From Panorpa germanica (taxonomy: Eukaryota > Arthropoda > Insecta > Mecoptera > Panorpidae): a stretch of DNA of 64,000 nucleotides. How positions within the stretch are numbered: the stretch's first letter is position 1; each line of letters begins with the position of its first letter. Made by a program: the position numbers and the translations under genes. The notes under the pieces are model-generated. The model ran no database searches, had not been told where the DNA came from, and was given only the letters and a program-made list of their open reading frames with translations. The stretch covers positions 8,700,654 to 8,764,653 of the forward strand of contig OY783204.1 of assembly GCA_963678705.1 (NCBI GenBank). Reading direction: 5' to 3'. Shown piece by piece: positions 1-8,574 of this stretch.

Positions 1-3000
1 TTTTTTCAAAATTTGGGATTTTTTTTTCGATTCGTAAATAAGTTGCCAAGGTTAGGCTATATACAAAATTTCAACTTTCTAGCACAATTTTTACTCTCGG
101 CAAATACTGCCCCCGTGCCCCCCAATAAAATTTAAGAATTTTGAATTTTTTTTTTATTAATAATATACTTACATATTCTAGAATCCAGAAAATGAATTTT
201 CTCCAAAGTTCCCTACCGGACCCCGAATTTTTTTTAACCCCCCCTTTTTCAATTTTTGAATTTCTAATTTTTGAGAAATGTCAGCATTGAATACCTTAAT
301 ACACATGCAAAATTTCAACTTTCTATCTTATACGAATTAATAGTAATACAGCAAAAAAGGGATCACTTTTTTTTCAGTTTTTCCAAAATGACGGGTTTCC
401 AGGAAATTCAGGGAAAAATCCGGGGACGCCAAAAGTCTTAGAATTCTTTTCTCTACGAAATAGGAAATTTTTAAAAACTTCCCTGGAGCCGTTTTCGAGA
501 TGCCATACAAAATTCGAACCAAACATATAAACACATAAACATATAAGAATATAAATATACACTTGGGACTTTATAATATACTTGAGTTTACCCCCGTCGC
601 GATGCGACGTCTTTTTGGCGTGTATCATTTGAATCCAATAAAATAATTTGTAATTAAATTTCATATTTAACTGTTCTATTTTTAAATTGAAATAATAAAT
701 AAACTCGCGCACATATACACACATATAAATTGACTAAAAAAATATTATTTTTTTATCAAAATAAAAAATATTTATAATTTATGCGTTATTTGACCAACTT
801 TTTTTCAAAATTTGGGATTTTTTTTTTCGATTCGTAAATAAGTTACCAAGGTTAGCCTATATACAAAATTTCAACTTTCTAGCACACTTTTTACTCTCGG
901 AAAATACTGCCCCCGTGCCCCCAAATAAAATTTTAAAGTTTTGAATTTTTTTTTATTAATAATATACTTAATTATTCTACAATCCAGAATATGAACTTTC
1001 TCCAAAGTTCCCTACCGGGCCCCCGAATTTCTTCAACCCCCCCTTTTTCTATTTTTGAAATTCTAATTTTTGAGAAATGTCAGCATTAAATAGCTTAATA
1101 CACATGCAAAATTTCAACTTTCTATCTTTTACGACTTGAAAGTAATACAGCAAAAATGGGATCACTTTTTTTCCAGTTTTTCCAAAATAACGGGTTTCCA
1201 GGAAATTCAGGGAAAAATCCGGGGACGCCAAAAGTCTTAGAATTTTTTTCTCTACGAAATAGGCAATTTTCAAAAACTTCCCTGGAGCCGTTTTCGAGAT
1301 GCCATACAAAATTTGAACCAAACATATAAACATATAAGAATATAAGAATATAAGAATATAAGAATATAAGAATATAAGATCATAAGAATATAAATATACA
1401 CCTGGGACATTAAAATATACTAGCTTTTACCCCCGTCGCAAGCGACGTTTGTTTTTTGTGAGTGGCTTGAATTTCAAGTCTAAATTTAATTCCATTTTTT
1501 AATTGATATAATAAACTCGTCCTATATTGATTTAACATTTAATAACAATTAATTTTTCATACAAACTGACTAAGAAAATACATTTTTTATATCAAAATAA
1601 AAAATATTTTGAATTTATGCGATATTTGAACAACTTTTTTTCAAAATTTGGGATTTTTTTTTCGATTTGTAAATAACTTACCAAGGTTAGGCTATATACA
1701 AAATTTTAACTTTCTAGCACAATTTTTACTCGGCAAATATTGCCCTCGTGCCCCCCAATAAAATTTTAAAATTTTGAATTTTTTTTTATTAATAATATAC
1801 TTAATTATTCTAGAATTCAGAAAATGAATTTTCTCCAAAGTTCCTTGCCGGGCCCCCGAATTTCTTTAACCCCCCCCCTTTTTCAATTTTTGAATTTCTA
1901 ATTTTTGAGAAATGTCAGCATTGAATACCTTAATACACATGCAAAATTTCAACTTTCTATCTTATACGAATTAAAAGTAATACAGCAAAAAAGGGATCAC
2001 TTTTTTTCCAGTTTTTCCAAAATTACGGGTTTCCAGGAAATTCAGGGAAAAATCCGGGTACGCCAAAAGTCTTAGAATTTTTTTCTCTACAAAATAGGAA
2101 ATTTTTAAAAACTACCCTGGAGCCGTTTTCGAAATGCCATACAAAATTCGAACCAAACATATAAAGACATAAACATATAAGAATATAAATATACAGCTGG
2201 GACATTATAATATACTTGAGTTTACCCCCGTCGCAATGCGACGTCTTTTTGGCGTGTATCATTTGAATCCAATAAAATAATTCGTAACTAAATTTCATAT
2301 TTCACTGTTCTATTTTTAAATTGAAATAATAAATAAACTCGCACAATTACATTGACACATATAAATTGACTAAAAAATATATTTTTTTTATCAAAATAAA
2401 AAATATTTTCAATTTATGCGTTATTTGACCAACTTTTTTTCAAAATTTGGAATTTTTTTTTTCGATTCGTAAATAAGTTACCTAGATTAGCCTATATACA
2501 AAATTTCAACTTTCCAGCACAATTTTTACTCTCGGCAAATACTGCCCCCGTGCCCCCAAATAAAATTTTGAAATTTTGAATTTTTTTTTATTAATAACAT
2601 ACCTAATTATTCTAGAATCCAGAATATGAACTTTCTCCAAAGTTCCCTAGCGGGCCCCCGAATTTCTTCAACCCCCCCTTTTTCACTTTTTGAATTTCTA
2701 ATTTTTGAGAAATATTAGCCTTAAATAGCTTAATACACATGCAAAATTTCAACTTTCTATCTTTTACGACTTAAAAGTAATACAGCAAAAAATGGATCAC
2801 TTTTTTTCCAGTTTTTCCATAATTACGGGTTTCCAGGAAATTCAGGGAAAAATCCAGGGACGCCAAAAGTCTTAGAATTTTTTTCTCTACAAAATAGGAA
2901 ATTTTTAAAAACTTCCCTGGAGCCGTTTTCGAGCTACCATACGAATCGCGTAAACATATAAGAATATAAACATATAAACATATAAGAAAACAAACATACA

Positions 3001-3015
3001 CCTCGGACATTATAA
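1..3015 (-). repeat. Tandem array of Helitron-like family C repeats
   Basis: About 3.75 units of ~800 bp follow one another in the same orientation: 1-580 (partial), 581-1419, 1420-2214 and 2215-3015. Each unit carries, read on the minus strand, a 5' part with AATGTCCCAGG, a middle shared with family A (GGATTTTTCCCTGAATTTCC), and a 3' end with the hairpin CGTCGC-N-GCGACG followed by GGGGGTAAAAGCTAG (clear at 1420-1423, degraded to CTCAAG at 581 and 2215). A hairpin followed by CTAG and then T fits Helitron 3' termini. No coding capacity is seen; the short open frames repeat from unit to unit only because the DNA repeats. The 5' termini lack the canonical TC, so the family assignment rests mainly on the 3' end and on homology to family A. 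Confidence 0.7.
1333..1385. repeat. ATAAGAAT minisatellite
   Basis: Five to six tandem 8-bp ATAAGAAT units lie near the 5' end of one family C repeat. Other units have only one or two copies at this point, so this is a local expansion. Confidence 0.75.
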
Positions 3016-3053
3016 TATTTATAATATATGATAAATATTCGGTAGCCTATAAA

Positions 3054-3317
3054 ATGTATGCAAATTTTCAAAAATCATACTATGATAAGAATCCAAACCC
3101 TGTTTTGAATTTAAAAGATTTTAAAGAAAAAGCGCCCCTAATAGTTATAGATTGTTCAAAACAGAAAGAATTTTTAAAATCTGCCCCAGTGGATATTAGA
3201 CTTGAATTAGAAACATCAGAAATGATTGTTGGTTTGGTTCGCGCCTTTGCCCTAATTATACACGACAAAATTATTGAGTATAAACCTTTATCTGGAATTG
3301 TTAATAAAATTACATAA
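3054..3317 (+). CDS. Unrecognised protein, probably the C-terminal part of a longer one
   Basis: An 87-residue frame from ATG 3054. The same frame stays open upstream into the junction with the family C array (it reads YSVAYK before the Met), so the true protein probably began further left and was cut off. Visible features are a hydrophobic beta-rich core with APLIVIDCSKQ (about residues 28-38), VDIRLELE (47-54) and a C-terminal ALIIHDKIIEY segment. Alternating hydrophobic and polar residues suggest beta strands. From memory it resembles uncharacterised repeat-associated proteins of other insects, possibly jelly-roll-like, but I cannot confirm this. The next gene starts 3 bases after the stop, suggesting co-transcription. 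There is no transposon end on its right side. Confidence 0.55.
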   Translation: MYANFQKSYYDKNPNPVLNLKDFKEKAPLIVIDCSKQKEFLKSAPVDIRLELETSEMIVGLVRAFALIIHDKIIEYKPLSGIVNKIT

Positions 3318-3320
3318 ATA

Positions 3321-3752
3321 ATGTTTATAAGAACTAGTATATGTAAAACCATCAAAGAATCACCTGCAAACGCAAGAATGAATTCAAATTTTTTAAATAA
3401 ATATGAAGAAGTTGCTCAAACACTTTTAAAAGTTGGAGCTGTATTAAGAAAATATAAAGACAATGAATGTTTGTTAGAAGATCTTACTGAAGAAGATTTA
3501 CATTACTTGCCAACAGAATTTTTCTTGTACTATATAATGTTTTCTACCGATATAGAACAAAATTGGAATCGATTACCATCATACTTAAAAGAAAATGTTG
3601 AAATTCAAAAACGCCGCTTATGTTTTAAACATTATAATAAGGGTAGAATTCAAAGAGATGGACCACCATGTCAAATAAGAAACTGTTGTGATTGTAATTT
3701 TAATTTATATTATGATTCTAATGGAAATAGTTATACCCTAATAAATAAATAA
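3321..3752 (+). CDS. Unrecognised 143-aa protein with C-terminal Cys cluster
   Basis: Starts 3 bases after the preceding stop. Predicted as mostly helical: a charged N-terminal helix (NKYEEVAQTLLKVGAVLRKY, about residues 26-45), an acidic stretch (EDLTEEDLHYLPTEFF), then a basic region with a His/Cys cluster (CFKHYN ... PPCQIRNCCDCNF, about residues 97-128) that could bind a metal. The stop lies inside an AATAAATAAATAAATA run (3740-3761), which supplies several polyadenylation signals. I do not recognise the family. The tight spacing with the upstream frame suggests a compact viral or transposon-like gene arrangement rather than normal insect genes with introns. Confidence 0.55.
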   Translation: MFIRTSICKTIKESPANARMNSNFLNKYEEVAQTLLKVGAVLRKYKDNECLLEDLTEEDLHYLPTEFFLYYIMFSTDIEQNWNRLPSYLKENVEIQKRRLCFKHYNKGRIQRDGPPCQIRNCCDCNFNLYYDSNGNSYTLINK

Positions 3753-3836
3753 ATAAATAAATATACCTTAATAAATAAAATACATGTTCTTTCATTTATA
3801 AAATTTTATTTATATACACTCTATACATATTTACAA

Positions 3837-4262
3837 TTATACATATTTATTAGCTTTTTCTTGTATTTGAGTCTTAAGTAAGTCTATACAAAGCGCCTTA
3901 ATTTCTAAGCTTAGTAACTTTACATTCATATTTGATGATATATTAGTAAACAATTTATAGTAATTTAATTCTATGTTATTAATGTTATTTAAAACGAAAT
4001 TTTCATAAAAGTATTTTAATAATATATCATTTTAGTACAATTTAATCCTATTTTGATTGAATACATATCTTCCTTTAATAATATAGGTACTTTATTAAAT
4101 AAAAATGGAACTGCTGTTAATTTAGTAGAAGTTAAATTTGTGTTAATAGGTTCAAAATTTTTAAAATCCTCCTCATTGTTTAAAGAAGTTAACATTTCTG
4201 ATATATTCTGTATCTCAATATCTGCATTTAATGATTCAGTTAATAATTTTTTGATAAGTTAT
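3837..4262 (-). pseudogene. Decayed tandem duplicate of the tail of the 271-aa gene
   Basis: Read on the minus strand directly beyond the stop of the gene at 4240-5055. Residues encoded at about 4036-3837 (FYENFVLNNINN, SSNMNVKLLSLEIKALCIDLLK) align with the C-terminus of that gene (FYECFIKNNINN, SSKINLELLEQEIKILCIDFFK). Between them, in another frame (4262-4016), sits an open stretch starting after a stop (LTESLNADIEIQ) that may be the middle of the same duplicate. There is no suitable start codon and at least one frame change. This reads as the remains of a second paralogue, possibly also donating the 3' end of the transcript. Confidence 0.6.
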
Positions 4263-5055
4263 TTATATATTCTTGAGCGTTATTGTATAATTTAATTTTA
4301 AAAAAGTCTATGCACAAAATTTTTATTTCTTGTTCCAACAGTTCCAAGTTTATTTTTGATGATATATGACTAAAATTATTATTTAAATCAATATGGTTAT
4401 TTATATTATTTTTAATAAAACACTCATAAAAATTAATATTGTGATTTTTATAATTTATACTTTGAGTATCCTTTAACACATTAAACAAATTATTTTGAAC
4501 TTGATATAAAGATTTATCCACTAATTTAGAACACAAATTATAATTTTTTAATGTCACTGTTATACAATGAGATATATTAAGCAAGTTGTCCCAAGATTCT
4601 TTCTGTAAATAAACAGAAGATGATTTAAGTTTTTGTTCATTCAAATCTTGCTGTTGACATTGTATATTTTCTTCAAGAACCATAGTTGGCTTTTCATAGA
4701 AAGTTTGAAAATGTATTGTGCAATTTGATAAGGTTATGTGAGACTGATCTAAATATTCACTTCCTTCAAAATAATTGGAAATGTTGTTTTTATTATTTAA
4801 CAGGGTATTCCAATCCTGCTCTGATATAATAACGCCATTTCCATTAACCTTTTCTATTTTCAAAATGGCTTCACATAAATTATTTACTTTAATTCCAACT
4901 AATGCTTGTTTTGATTTACTGTTATTTAAATAATATAATGATTTTAATAAATATATAGAATCATCATATATTATTTTAGAATCGGATTCATCACTATCAA
5001 AACTTAACTTTTTATTTTTATTAAACATTGGATATGGTTTGTAACGATAAGCCAT
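4240..5055 (-). CDS. 271-aa protein with two PC4-like motifs, family unknown
   Basis: Starts at ATG 5055 with a basic, Tyr/Pro-rich N-terminus, then an acidic Ser/Asp patch (SFDSDESDSK, about residues 18-27). Two stretches have the layout of the end of a PC4/Sub1 single-strand DNA-binding fold, a beta strand then a helix with a fixed Trp: GVIISEQDWNTLLNNKNNI (about 74-92) and SVYLQKESWDNLLNIS (about 147-162), each after a strand-rich segment (ALVGIKVNNLCEAILKIEKV before the first). The rest is Asn/Lys-rich and helical. PC4 resemblance is my inference from pattern only; the spacing is looser than in Sub1. It lies downstream of the acidic gene on the same strand and faces the two + genes. A degenerate copy of its tail follows the stop. 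Confidence 0.55.
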   Translation of the reverse strand: MAYRYKPYPMFNKNKKLSFDSDESDSKIIYDDSIYLLKSLYYLNNSKSKQALVGIKVNNLCEAILKIEKVNGNGVIISEQDWNTLLNNKNNISNYFEGSEYLDQSHITLSNCTIHFQTFYEKPTMVLEENIQCQQQDLNEQKLKSSSVYLQKESWDNLLNISHCITVTLKNYNLCSKLVDKSLYQVQNNLFNVLKDTQSINYKNHNINFYECFIKNNINNHIDLNNNFSHISSKINLELLEQEIKILCIDFFKIKLYNNAQEYINNLSKNY

Positions 5056-5368
5056 TATTATAAAATGTTTAGTTAAACTTGTTAAAATATTTATTTGTAA
5101 CTGAAGAAAATATAAAATATCTACAGATTATATACTCTAATCCCCTCCCTATACTATATTTATTAAAATTAAAACTTATTTCAAAACCCAACCTTAAATG
5201 CATTACTTTTCAGTTCAATAATTGTTCTCATATGCTTAATAATCTTACAACCGTTATCCATTTTAAATTATATATTTCAGTTTCAAAATCAAAATATAAA
5301 TAACAATTGCTTTTAAAAGTTCATTTATTTATATAATTTTACATAAAAAATATACATTAATCACTATG
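5056..5368. other. Intergenic segment between the two minus-strand genes
   Basis: AT-rich with no supported gene. A minus-strand AATAAA at 5324-5329 lies about 40 bases beyond the stop of the acidic gene and is a plausible polyadenylation signal for it. The remaining ~250 bases would contain the promoter of the 271-aa gene; no clear TATA box is seen. Confidence 0.45.
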
Positions 5369-5758
5369 TTATACTTTTACAATTTCGTCATCAGAGTCTA
5401 ACACCTCTACAATTTCGTCATCAGAGTCTAACACCTCTACAATTTCATCGTCAGAGTCTAATATTTCAATAACTTCACTATCACTCTCTAATAATTCTAT
5501 GATTTCTACATCAGAATCTTCTTCCTGTATTTCAATTTCTTCGTGATATATTATTATTTCATCAGCATAACTCTCTATAATTTTCTCATATGTCTTCTTT
5601 TCTTCTTCATCCGTCATATCCTCTGAATCACAGTCATCTATATCAAAATCGTCAGTTATATCCTGAACATAATATCTATCTTCACTGTCAATGCCGACGC
5701 GTATATATCCCGAATCCAACAACCATGTTACGCCTGGAATATTCTTAAATCCGTTCAT
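5369..5758 (-). CDS. 129-aa acidic protein with serial SUMO-interaction-like motifs
   Basis: Starts at ATG 5758. Residues ~1-40 look like a small folded region (GVTWLLDSGYIRVGID). The rest is very acidic, and its C-terminal third is a run of short hydrophobic blocks followed by acid and serine: VEIIELLESDSE, EVIEILDSDDE, EIVEVLDSDDE, EIVEVLDSDDE, DEIVKV. This matches the SUMO-interaction motif pattern (V/I-x-V/I-V/L next to D/E/S). The DNA repeats as a ~30-bp unit (TCATCAGAGTCTAACACCTC) two to three times, showing recent expansion. No transmembrane segment or signal peptide. Function unknown; binding SUMO chains or acting as an acidic nuclear decoy are reasonable guesses. Plain acidic low complexity is the alternative. 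Confidence 0.6.
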   Translation of the reverse strand: MNGFKNIPGVTWLLDSGYIRVGIDSEDRYYVQDITDDFDIDDCDSEDMTDEEEKKTYEKIIESYADEIIIYHEEIEIQEEDSDVEIIELLESDSEVIEILDSDDEIVEVLDSDDEIVEVLDSDDEIVKV

Positions 5759-6340
5759 ACTATTAAACTTTAGCTTGCACTAAGAAAATATTACTCTGTA
5801 ATTACAGCTCAACATCATCTCTATTTAAGTGACATTTATACATGAATTTACCACCTCCACCAACAGAATCCCGTTACATAGGTCTTACGCTCACACAGTT
5901 TTAACAAAAAAATTTGTCTACGTTTGGAAAATATTCGCTTGTATTCAACACGTTCCCATAAGAATAATTTATATACGAAGTTCTCATGAGAACATGTGCT
6001 GACGCCGGCTAACACGTGTGCTTCAAGTTACATTCGAAGGAATGCGCTATAAATACACTGTTATAAATAATTTAACACTGTCATAATCTTATAACCAATA
6101 ACAAATCAAACATAAGAATTAATATCGGTATCTCACTCTTTACCATTAGATATTAACACGTAATAATTAATATCGCTATCTCACTTTTTCATATTTCCCC
6201 ACTATTACCCCAACATTGTCTAGCCACGCCACCTCACTCCTCACCCCACTATTACCCCCTTTTACATTCTTCCAAGTCTAGCCACGCCCCCTCTGCATAT
6301 CGTGACCTAAATGCATCCCCACCACCAATAATTTCCAACT
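5759..6340. other. Non-coding, promoter-like region right of the gene cluster
   Basis: No gene seen. It contains a minus-strand TTAAATAG element near 5820 about 60 bp upstream of the acidic gene, a palindromic GTTCTCATGAGAAC at 5972-5985, and two imperfect tandem duplications: TTAATATCGGTATCTCACTC against TTAATATCGCTATCTCACTT (6119 and 6166), and two CCCCACTATTACCCC / TCTAGCCACGCC blocks (6196-6290). Their arrangement suggests a regulatory region between divergent genes, the right-hand gene being lost where the retroelement begins. Confidence 0.4.
6049..6057 (+). promoter_or_regulatory. Orphan TATA box
   Basis: CTATAAATACA in the + direction is a good TATA match, but no + gene follows before the truncated retroelement. 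It may be the promoter of a gene deleted or displaced by that element. Confidence 0.3.
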
Positions 6341-6969
6341 CAACTTCTAAACTGTCTTAGAACCCGCTCTACTACCCTACTTTCTTGTTTCATGTTTTGT
6401 TGTTTCTCTATTTCAATATATTGTATAGTTTGCTTTTCTGTTACTTGCTTGATTCTTTGTTGATTTTTTACTTTGAAATCTTGAAAGTTTTGATTTTTTG
6501 TTTGTTGATTAACCTTTTGTTTATTTGGTATTTCAAAATGTTGTATTTCTTGATTCTTTGTTTCTTGTTTGACATTTTGCAGATTTTCTACTTTGAAATC
6601 TTGCATGTTCTCATCTTCTGTGTCTTGTTTGACGTTTACTTCAACAATTGAATTTTCATCGGTTTTTATTTTAATAAATGTTTTAACATCTTTTTCGTTT
6701 ACTTCTGTATTCCAAACTTCATCTGTAGTGTTTTCACTCTGTACTTTGATTTGAGTATTATATAGTTCCAATTTATTTGAATTCTGAAAGTATATCGGTA
6801 TCACGGTATCATTAATGGTTAACATCTTTTTATTGAAATTAATATTAGCTCCGAGTTTTGTCAATAAATCCATTCCTAGTAATCCATCAAATTTATCACT
6901 ACATTTAAACAAAAAGACTTTACAAATGTCTTGACTCTTAAATATTGGAAATATGGGGATGTGAGCCAC
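6340..6969 (-). pseudogene. Retropepsin C-terminal part plus Gln/Lys-rich linker
   Basis: Continues the Gag-Pro frame after a break near 7030. DGLLGMDLLTKLGA (about residues 28-41) is the C-terminal retropepsin signature. It is followed by a linker of roughly 18-residue repeats rich in Gln, Lys and Asn (NLQNVKQETKNQE, NQQRIKQVTEKQT). The same linker occurs in the sister element at 52898-54805. The last residues (RVLRQFRS) differ from the sister and are encoded by sequence beyond the homology breakpoint, so the frame is truncated. Confidence 0.65.
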
Positions 6970-7029
6970 TTTATTATGGTATGTGGTACCATGGGCCGTC
7001 TGAATACAAAAAGCTTCTTCAGAAATACA

Positions 7030-8100
7030 TTAGGGTAAATTTCTGTATATCAAATTGGGGTTAATTATGGTTTTGGATGATCCGGTGTCTATAAGTAATT
7101 TTATGTTGAGTTTGTTATCAATTATATAGGGTAGGAAATTACTTGATGTTATATTATTAATTGTTATATTTTCTCTGCTTCCAATCTGTGAGTTAATTAC
7201 TGATGTAGTATCCATAGGTGTCCACTGCTTCTTAATAGGTTCATTAGGGTATCGGTTCCATAAGTTGCTTTCTTTGGAGACCTTTGTATTTGGTGCTCGC
7301 CAATTTTGTTGATGGGGTTGTTGAAAATTGCTCTGTCTCCGTGATTGATTATAATTAAAATCGGATGTGTGGGTATTGTTAAAGTTTTCCGATTGTTTAG
7401 GGTTGTTGAATGTTCTTTGTGTCATTCTGACTGGTTGTTGTGCCAGTTTATTATTCGTATTTTCTTGCCTTTGCCAATTCCTGTCGTTCTGTTCTTCTGT
7501 TACAATAGAGATTGCTTGTTCCAGTGTAGTGGGTGCTCTGGTTCTCAAGAATGATCCAAAAGGTTCCCTTAAGCCTGCTTTAAAAGATTTTAGAGCCACT
7601 TCGTCGTACATTTTTGTCTTCATATTTCTTTTTTCTATTGCTTCATTGCATTTTTGGTTAGCATATAATAATGCTCTCAATTTTCTACATTTTTCGTAGA
7701 ATTCAAGGAATGTTTCATTCCTCTGCCTTATTTCCATCAGTTCTCGCAGTAATGACATCTCATCTCTAGAGTCGCAAAATGCTTGTGTCAATGTCATTTT
7801 AATTTCTGCCCAGCTCTGTATATCCCTTCCTTCTATTAGTGAGGCAGCTTTTCCAGTTAATTTTGCCCGAATCGCTTCTATTAAAGCGACGTTGTCGAAG
7901 CAATCTAATTTATTTTCATTGAAAAATTGTCCTAGTAACAATTCGCTTGTTCTGATGTAGTCCGGTAAGCCTTCGGATCTACCATCATACTCTTTTATCA
8001 TTCCCAAATATTGTTGGAAATTATTATTAGTTGACGTTGTCATTTTTTCTTTTTTATTTATATTCAATTGTGTAAAAAGGTAATTCAATTGATCTACCAT
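7030..8100 (-). CDS. gag: Gag and start of protease, errantivirus-type
   Basis: A 356-residue frame. Residues ~25-220 are a retrotransposon Gag capsid (LTGKAASLIEG, IRQRNETFLEFYEKCRKL, EEQNDRNWQRQE), followed by a Gln/Asn/Arg-rich nucleocapsid-like region without a CCHC knuckle. The last ~30 residues hold the protease active site LLIDTGSSKTIINP. The frame ends shortly after, and the rest of the protease is in another frame at 6969. Compared with the sister copy it has about a dozen substitutions (for example DSRDEM against DPRDEM). Two in-frame Met codons (MVDQL and MTTST) could start it; the first gives the same start as the sister. Confidence 0.75.
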   Translation of the reverse strand: MVDQLNYLFTQLNINKKEKMTTSTNNNFQQYLGMIKEYDGRSEGLPDYIRTSELLLGQFFNENKLDCFDNVALIEAIRAKLTGKAASLIEGRDIQSWAEIKMTLTQAFCDSRDEMSLLRELMEIRQRNETFLEFYEKCRKLRALLYANQKCNEAIEKRNMKTKMYDEVALKSFKAGLREPFGSFLRTRAPTTLEQAISIVTEEQNDRNWQRQENTNNKLAQQPVRMTQRTFNNPKQSENFNNTHTSDFNYNQSRRQSNFQQPHQQNWRAPNTKVSKESNLWNRYPNEPIKKQWTPMDTTSVINSQIGSRENITINNITSSNFLPYIIDNKLNIKLLIDTGSSKTIINPNLIYRNLP

Positions 8101-8297
8101 ATATTAATAGATGAACCTTTAATCTTCTTGTAGTCCTTTGTCCTTGGTCCTTAGTTATCAGTTCACTTCACTATATTTTACACAGCTTATTTTTAATTTT
8201 ATTTAATTTTCGAATCTTCTTCCCTGGGGTGAGTAGATTTGTTCTTTTCCGTCACGATGCTTTGGTTTTATCTCCGCCGCTAGACGACGACTGCGCC

Positions 8298-8574
8298 AGT
8301 TATGTTATTGCTAGTTATGTTATTAGTAAATAACAATATTTAAAATAGTATATACTTTATTTATATTGATAAATAAAGTTTCTCTATAATTATATATTTT
8401 TTATTACAAATATTATCTCCTCGATGGAGTATAACTAAAGTACTTAAACAAATGAATTAATCAATTCATTAAAACAAAATTGATTTTAGTCAATTTGATT
8501 TCAATATTATTTGGTTACTTAGATAATATATTTATTATCTTGTTTAAGCATAAAATTAGGGTCACTTGATAACT
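8298..8574 (-). repeat. Errantivirus-type LTR, 277 bp
   Basis: AGTTAT...ATAACT ends; diverged by point changes and small gaps from the two 279-bp LTRs at 52565 and 55003. On the minus strand the end reads AACATAACT twice in tandem (ATTAGT/ATTGCT variants). The primer site GGCGCAGTCGTCG lies immediately inside (8284-8297). Confidence 0.8.

Larger units (their letters stand above)
6375..8574 (-). mobile_element. Truncated errantivirus-type (Gypsy) retroelement
   Basis: Minus-strand element with an LTR at its right end (8298-8574), a TGGCGCAGTCG-type primer site, Gag-protease, and then a loss of homology to its sister copy (52565-55281) at about 6375. No left LTR is found. The right LTR abuts family A Helitron sequence at 8575 (CATGTTTGCC, continuing a family A module), so the element inserted into H1 and later lost its left part together with the left part of H1. 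Reverse transcriptase, RNase H and integrase are absent. Errantivirus assignment rests on the LTR ends AGTTAT...ATAACT and the primer site. Confidence 0.75.

Noticed and set aside
374-3010. Similar open frames in each family C repeat (MFICLV..., FPGNPSFWKN...)
   Set aside because: They recur because the DNA repeats; they vary in frame and length from unit to unit and have no domain or start context.
3024-5758. Polinton/Maverick element
   Set aside because: No polymerase, integrase, ATPase or terminal inverted repeats are visible, so the name is not supported.
6385-6754. Phe/Leu/Ile-rich + frames here and at 53286-54098, resembling membrane proteins
   Set aside because: They are the antisense reading of the Gln/Lys-rich linker of the retroelement.
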